This document shows positions 6,218 through 9,554 of a DNA stretch of 9,554 nt, piece by piece. A program made the position numbers and the translations under genes. How positions within the stretch are numbered: the stretch's first letter is position 1; every line of letters begins with the position of its first letter. The DNA comes from Anaerolineae bacterium. GTDB lineage: Bacteria > Chloroflexota > Anaerolineae > Aggregatilineales > Aggregatilineaceae. Location of the stretch: contig JADLHR010000010.1 of assembly GCA_020848665.1 (NCBI GenBank), positions 1-9,554 on the forward strand, in the 5' to 3' direction. Under the pieces are notes generated by a model. That model did no database searches and was not told the origin of the DNA. It saw only the letters and a program-made list of their open reading frames with translations.

Positions 6218-7596
6218 TCCGACTGGGCGTTGCCGGAAACCAGCGAGCGGATCAGCGCCAGCCCCTGCGCCAGAACCAGCGTAAAGAGCGCCACCCAGAT
6301 TGCCTGCTGGCCGCGCGCCGCCTGTTCCAGCGCGGGCGACGGTGGTGTGACAATCTCGACCGTCTGCCCTGGATGGTTGGCGAACAGGTCGTATCCTTCA
6401 GCCTGGAGACGCGCCGCCTCCCCTGGCGAAAGCTGCTCCGGGCGGTACGGCTCGGAGACCACGACTGCCGCGACACGCCCATCCGCCCGCTGCTGAGTCA
6501 GCACGCGCGCTGTGCGCGAGTTCAGAAAATCGTAGACGTACAGCTCGCGCAAGAGTACCTTGACCAGCACCGTCAGCGGCAGCGCCAACAGCAGCCCGAT
6601 AAACCCGAACAGCGACGCCGCGATAACCTGCGCGCTCAGGACGACCGCTGCTGGTATATCGATTTGGCGCCGCATGATGCGCGGCATGATCAGGTTGCTC
6701 TGAATCTGCTGGACGACCAGATAACCGATGATCACCAGCGGGATTTTGGCCGGATCATCCGCCAGCGCGACCAGAATGGCGACCGATACCGACACCAGCG
6801 CACCGAAGTTCGGGACGAACTCCATGATGCCGGACAGCGCGCCCAGGGCGACGGCGCTGGGAATATTGATGATCACGGCGTTCAGAAAAATGATCAGCGT
6901 CCCGGCCGTCAGCATCGAGATCACCTGCCCGACGAACCAGGCGCGCAGTGTTGCCGCCAGCTCGACCAGGATCTCCAGCGCGCGCGGGCGATAGCCTTGC
7001 GGCACCAGCGTCAGCGTCCCATCGAGATAGTTGGTCGGGTCGCTCACGAAGAACAAGGCGATAAAAAGAATAAACAAAAAATTGGCGATCAGGCCGCTGA
7101 CGCCCGACACGAACGGAAAAATCTGGCCGGAGATGGCGCCGACCTGCTCGGAAAGCCAGTTCTCGCTCTGGCTTTCCCGCAGCGCATCCCAATCGATCTC
7201 AGGCAGGACCCCATGTTTGCTCGACAGACGATCGTACTCGGCCTGTACCTGATCAAGTGTATCGGGAAGCTGGTTGAGCAGTTCCTGCACCTGTTCGACT
7301 ACTGTCGAGACCAGCAGTATGCTCAGCAGCACGCCAATGACCAGGACGAGCAGCAGGGTGATCAGGAGGGCAATGCCGCGCGGCAGCCCCATGCGCTCGA
7401 AGCGATGGACCGGCGCCTGCAGCGCCAGCGCGACAATCAGCGCCAGGAAAATCTGCATGACGGCGTTGCGAACGGACCACAGGCCGATGAACAGCACCAC
7501 GACCAGGACCGCGAACGCGACGCGCACCGCCCACTCGGCCAGCGACATGCGACCGAACAGAACCGGTTGCCGGTTTAGGGGAGGAGGAGTGGACAT
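6214..7596 (-). CDS. AI-2E family transporter (PerM/YdiK-like) with C-terminal extension
   Basis: A 460-residue polytopic membrane protein of the AI-2E transporter family (formerly UPF0118). Members have been linked to autoinducer-2 or ion export, but most have no known substrate. Hydrophobic segments lie near residues 26-62, 75-100, 160-185, 222-280, 284-297 and 314-350, with a soluble loop at 101-155. Family landmarks include the segment ending GIMEFVPNFGALVSV (256-270) and SLFGFIGLLLALPLTVLVK (328-346). The usual family length is about 350; here residues 355-432 form a soluble stretch and 433-452 an extra helix at the very end. ATG 7594-7596 is preferred over a TTG at 7633-7635 that would overlap the upstream gene; the preceding stop is only 13 nt away, and no strong Shine-Dalgarno is seen, which suggests translational coupling to the small membrane protein. 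Confidence 0.88.
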   Translation of the reverse strand: MSTPPPLNRQPVLFGRMSLAEWAVRVAFAVLVVVLFIGLWSVRNAVMQIFLALIVALALQAPVHRFERMGLPRGIALLITLLLVLVIGVLLSILLVSTVVEQVQELLNQLPDTLDQVQAEYDRLSSKHGVLPEIDWDALRESQSENWLSEQVGAISGQIFPFVSGVSGLIANFLFILFIALFFVSDPTNYLDGTLTLVPQGYRPRALEILVELAATLRAWFVGQVISMLTAGTLIIFLNAVIINIPSAVALGALSGIMEFVPNFGALVSVSVAILVALADDPAKIPLVIIGYLVVQQIQSNLIMPRIMRRQIDIPAAVVLSAQVIAASLFGFIGLLLALPLTVLVKVLLRELYVYDFLNSRTARVLTQQRADGRVAAVVVSEPYRPEQLSPGEAARLQAEGYDLFANHPGQTVEIVTPPSPALEQAARGQQAIWVALFTLVLAQGLALIRSLVSGNAQSD

Positions 7597-7609
7597 CGGT
7601 GAATGCTCG

Positions 7610-7828
7610 CTAGATGACGATCTTGCCCATGACAAGGAGCAGCAGAAAGCCTGCCAGGCTGGTTACCAGGAAGCAGCCGATCGAGACAAACATGCGCTCT
7701 GCCGCCGTCATCCCAAACAGGCGGTCACTGCGCGCGTGCTCCAGATACGTTTCGTAGCTCTCGACGACGATCTCTTCTTCCAGCGCCTGGCGGCGCAGTT
7801 CATCAATGCTGTTGAGGTTGTCAGCCAC
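7610..7828 (-). CDS. Small single-pass membrane protein, unknown function
   Basis: A 72-residue protein that I do not recognise. Residues 1-45 are charged and probably helical, with an acidic run LEEEIVVESYETYLE (16-30), and residues 46-68 form one strong transmembrane helix rich in Leu, Val and Phe, ending in GKIVI. There is no signal-peptide cleavage motif, so it is likely anchored with its N-terminal part in the cytoplasm or, less likely, the reverse. The start is GTG at 7826-7828, decided by a GGGAGG Shine-Dalgarno 6 nt upstream. The gene has its own promoter at 7864-7892 and lies 13 nt before the AI-2E transporter gene, so it may be an accessory subunit of that transporter. That partnership is inferred only from gene position. 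Confidence 0.75.
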   Translation of the reverse strand: MADNLNSIDELRRQALEEEIVVESYETYLEHARSDRLFGMTAAERMFVSIGCFLVTSLAGFLLLLVMGKIVI

Positions 7829-7834
7829 CCTGGA

Positions 7835-7840
7835 CCTCCC
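7835..7840 (-). promoter_or_regulatory. Strong ribosome binding site for the small membrane protein
   Basis: On the minus strand this is GGGAGG, 6 nt before the GTG at 7826-7828. It is the strongest Shine-Dalgarno in the window and decides the non-ATG start of the 72-residue gene. Confidence 0.75.
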
Positions 7841-7863
7841 ACACGTTTGTACGATCAGGTTTA

Positions 7864-7892
7864 AGCATACTGGAAATCACCCTGGCCGCCAA
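7864..7892 (-). promoter_or_regulatory. Candidate promoter of the small membrane protein/transporter unit
   Basis: On the minus strand, TTGGCG (plus positions 7887-7892), a 17-bp spacer and TATGCT (7864-7869). The start would be near 7857, leaving about 30 nt before the GTG and including the GGGAGG site. The 93-bp gap between the HD gene stop and this gene contains nothing else convincing; GGCCG/CGGCC arms at 7884-7888 and 7901-7905 form a weak stem without a T tract. Confidence 0.5.
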
Positions 7893-7921
7893 TACGCCGC
7901 CGGCCTGCGCGGCCCGCGCGC

Positions 7922-8674
7922 TCAGTGGTCGAGCGCGTCTTCCGCCAGCGGCAGAAACCAGCCCAGGAAGGCGCGCTTGCTGGCGGCCAGGTCACGGCTC
8001 AGATCGAACCGCATCGGCGGAAAACGCGCCAGGTCGTCGCCTACCCGCCACAGCGCCGAGCTAAGCCAGGTCGGGCGCGTATCGGTCGAGACGCGGCGCA
8101 CCACGCCGGTCGCACCGATCTTATCGAGCTTGTCGGCGTCGTGCAGGATGTCGCCCAGCGTGTCACCACTGTCTTCCTTGAGGATCGCCGCCTGGATCGC
8201 CGTGATACGGTCGGGCGGCAGGTAACCGCGCAGCACGCGCCCGGCGAAGGACGCGCCCAGTTCTTCGTGCGGCTGGCTGGTGCGCAGTTCATCCAGCTTG
8301 GCGACATCGTGGCACAGGCTGAGCAGATAGGCTTCTTCGACCGGCAGCCCTTCATCTTCGGCCAGCGCCAGCGCGACCCCGGTCACACGCAATATGTGCG
8401 CCCACAGGTGCGGCCAGCCGGGGTGCCAGCCTGCCAGGTGGCGGCGGACGTGCTCGGCCACCTGCCCGCAGAAGTCGTCCGGAGGGGTCGCGTCGTACCA
8501 CTCGTCGCCTAACTGGTTGACGAAACGCTGCGCCAGTGGTGACGCCGTGCCGTCCAGCAGCGCGTCCACCCAGTCACCGAGGGTATCCATCCGCCGCTCG
8601 GAGCCGACCAGCAGCCGGGTTAGCAGCGCCAGGACCGTCGCCTGCCCGGTCGAATTACCCATCTCGTCGTTCAT
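7922..8674 (-). CDS. HD domain-containing phosphohydrolase
   Basis: A 250-residue soluble protein with a central HD domain. HD proteins are metal-dependent hydrolases of phosphate esters, often nucleotides. Visible motifs are His93 in WAHILRV, the His122-Asp123 pair in LSLCHDVAKLDE (118-129), His136 in PHEELGASFAG and a distal Asp in HDADKLDKIG (178-187, D179 or D181). This resembles the YedJ/YpgQ-like group by layout, where the fourth ligand is a DADxLD motif. The first 80 residues have no recognised domain. The substrate cannot be told from the sequence. The ATG at 8672-8674 has only a weak upstream purine run; Met5 is an alternative. The gene is divergent from the HTH-CHAD gene with a 103-bp shared upstream region, so the two may be regulated together. 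Confidence 0.85.
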   Translation of the reverse strand: MNDEMGNSTGQATVLALLTRLLVGSERRMDTLGDWVDALLDGTASPLAQRFVNQLGDEWYDATPPDDFCGQVAEHVRRHLAGWHPGWPHLWAHILRVTGVALALAEDEGLPVEEAYLLSLCHDVAKLDELRTSQPHEELGASFAGRVLRGYLPPDRITAIQAAILKEDSGDTLGDILHDADKLDKIGATGVVRRVSTDTRPTWLSSALWRVGDDLARFPPMRFDLSRDLAASKRAFLGWFLPLAEDALDH

Positions 8675-8717
8675 GGCCCGTCTCGCGGTTGTCTCGATGC
8701 GAAAACCTGATCGCTCA

Positions 8718-8726
8718 TGTTACACT
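8718..8726 (+). promoter_or_regulatory. Candidate extended -10 promoter of the HTH-CHAD gene
   Basis: TGTTACACT is a TGn extension with TACACT (4 of 6 to TATAAT). The start would be near 8733, with a 45-nt leader carrying AGGAG (8767-8771) 6 nt before the ATG. No good -35 is found 17 bp upstream, so the call depends on the extended -10. Confidence 0.38.
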
Positions 8727-8777
8727 AGAGGCGCCGTTCACGAAACATACCAGCCGTCCGTCCAGCAGGAGCGCCGC

Positions 8778-9554
8778 ATGATCGTACCCCTCTCTCCGCG
8801 TGAACATGACTGCCTCGAACAAGTCCGCGACGCGGGGCTGCCCGCCGAGGCGCGCCGCGCCCAGGTTATCCTCATGACCTGCGCGGGGCACAGCGCCGGG
8901 GCGATTGCTGCCGCGACTGGCCTCAGCAAGAGCACAGTCTGGCGCTGGCGGCGCGCGTGGCAGCGCGATCGGCTGGGCATTTTTTCGCTGCTCAACGACG
9001 AGGCGGCCGGTGGCAGCTTGCCGGGCGCGACCGGGCCATCCGAGCCGCGCCTGCGGCTGGAACTGCGCGATACGCCCGGTGTGCAGCCCGACGACTCGCT
9101 GGCCGAGGCCGGGCGCAAGGTTCTGCTCTATCATTTCGAGCGGATGCTGCTGCACGAACCGGGCACGCGCCTGGGCGAGGACATCGAGGCCCTGCACGAT
9201 ATGCGCGTCGCTACGCGCCGGATGCGCAGCGCCTTCCGCCTGTTCAAACCGGCCTACGTGCCGAAGACGATCCGGCCCTTCCGCGACGAGCTGCGCGCCA
9301 TCGCCGGGACGCTCGGCGCGGTGCGCGATCTCGACGTGGCGCTGGACAAGGCGCGGCGCTGGGCGGGCGAGCATCCCGGCGCTGACCTCAGCCCGCTCCT
9401 AACGCAATGGGAAACGCAGCGCGGCGCAGCGCGCGACAACCTGCTCACGGAGTTGGAGAGCAAGCGCTTCGCTCGCTTCGTCAGGCGTTTTGAGCGGTTT
9501 CTGCGCACGCCGGGCAGGGGAGCCGCCCCGGACCCTGAGTCGGGTATCAGCCCC
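8778..9554 (+). CDS. Helix-turn-helix/CHAD domain fusion protein, 3' end outside window
   Basis: The frame stays open from ATG 8778-8780 to the window edge: 259 residues, incomplete. Residues 5-61 look like the N-terminal DNA-binding part of IS630-type transposases: PLSPREHDCLEQ, then ARRAQVILMTCAGHSAGAIA and the recognition-helix segment TGLSKSTVWRWRRAW (47-61). A 45-residue linker follows. A CHAD domain begins near residue 108: LHDMRVATRRMRSAFRLF lies at 139-156 with its conserved His140 and Arg cluster, followed by LGAVRDLDVALD (179-190). CHAD domains are basic helical bundles known to bind inorganic polyphosphate. The fusion suggests a DNA-binding protein that responds to, or is targeted by, polyphosphate; this is inference. 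The start is supported by AGGAG at 6 nt. No transposase DDE domain follows, so it is not a transposase. Its divergent neighbour is an HD hydrolase. Confidence 0.87.
   Translation, partial: MIVPLSPREHDCLEQVRDAGLPAEARRAQVILMTCAGHSAGAIAAATGLSKSTVWRWRRAWQRDRLGIFSLLNDEAAGGSLPGATGPSEPRLRLELRDTPGVQPDDSLAEAGRKVLLYHFERMLLHEPGTRLGEDIEALHDMRVATRRMRSAFRLFKPAYVPKTIRPFRDELRAIAGTLGAVRDLDVALDKARRWAGEHPGADLSPLLTQWETQRGAARDNLLTELESKRFARFVRRFERFLRTPGRGAAPDPESGISP

Noticed and set aside
6373..7578. A 401-codon plus-strand frame opposite the AI-2E transporter
   Set aside because: It is a Gln/Asp/Arg-rich antisense translation of hydrophobic codons, a typical shadow of a membrane protein gene.
6214..7596. Quorum-sensing autoinducer-2 exporter
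   Set aside because: The family name suggests it, but most AI-2E members have other or unknown substrates and no luxS or lsr genes are present here.
7884..7905. GGCCG/CGGCC stem as a terminator for the HD gene
   Set aside because: Only five base pairs, no following T tract, and it overlaps the better-supported promoter of the next gene.
8778..9000. Fragment of an IS630 transposase
   Set aside because: Only the DNA-binding part is similar; the frame continues without break into a CHAD domain, and no terminal inverted repeats or DDE domain are seen.

Overview
The window is GC-rich (roughly 60-65% by eye) and gene-dense. It carries a bacterial mevalonate-pathway operon, a membrane-anchored penicillin-acylase-family protein, a small STAS-like protein, a two-gene membrane unit and a divergent HD-hydrolase/CHAD pair. 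The best guess for the host is a Chloroflexota bacterium, possibly Anaerolineae-like. This is inferred from an archaeal-type HMG-CoA synthase and SCP2-type thiolase next to a class II HMG-CoA reductase, together with the high GC; no rRNA or tRNA is present to confirm it.

Positions 1-2834 (minus strand) hold HMG-CoA reductase, then HMG-CoA synthase, then a thiolase cut by the window edge, with gaps of 36 and 30 nt. The order of synthesis would be acetyl-CoA to acetoacetyl-CoA (thiolase), HMG-CoA (synthase) and mevalonate (reductase), feeding isoprenoid lipids and quinones. The visible part of the thiolase has Asp where the catalytic Cys is expected. In archaeal-type clusters a DUF35 (OB-fold) gene commonly follows the thiolase; here it would lie outside the window.

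The divergent intergenic region 2835-3077 holds candidate promoters for both sides and a cluster of inverted repeats. The acylase gene (3078-5630, plus) has a promoter placed so that its mRNA would be leaderless. The protein keeps the family fold motifs, but the usual Ser-Asn-x-Trp start of the beta chain reads Gly-Thr-Ala-Trp.

An AT-rich spacer (5631-5818), unlike its surroundings, carries an 8-bp direct repeat with an 11-bp period overlapping a promoter. It leads to a 132-residue STAS/SpoIIAA-like protein (5819-6217), whose stop overlaps the stop of the convergent AI-2E-family transporter (6214-7596, minus). The transporter follows a 72-residue single-helix membrane protein (7610-7828, GTG start, strong Shine-Dalgarno, own promoter) by 13 nt.

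The right end has an HD-domain phosphohydrolase (7922-8674, minus). Divergent from it is an open-ended gene (8778-9554, plus) encoding an IS630-transposase-like helix-turn-helix joined to a CHAD domain, a candidate polyphosphate-linked DNA-binding protein. The strongest leads are the altered catalytic residues of the thiolase and the acylase, and the HTH-CHAD fusion. No mobile element, CRISPR array or RNA gene was seen.
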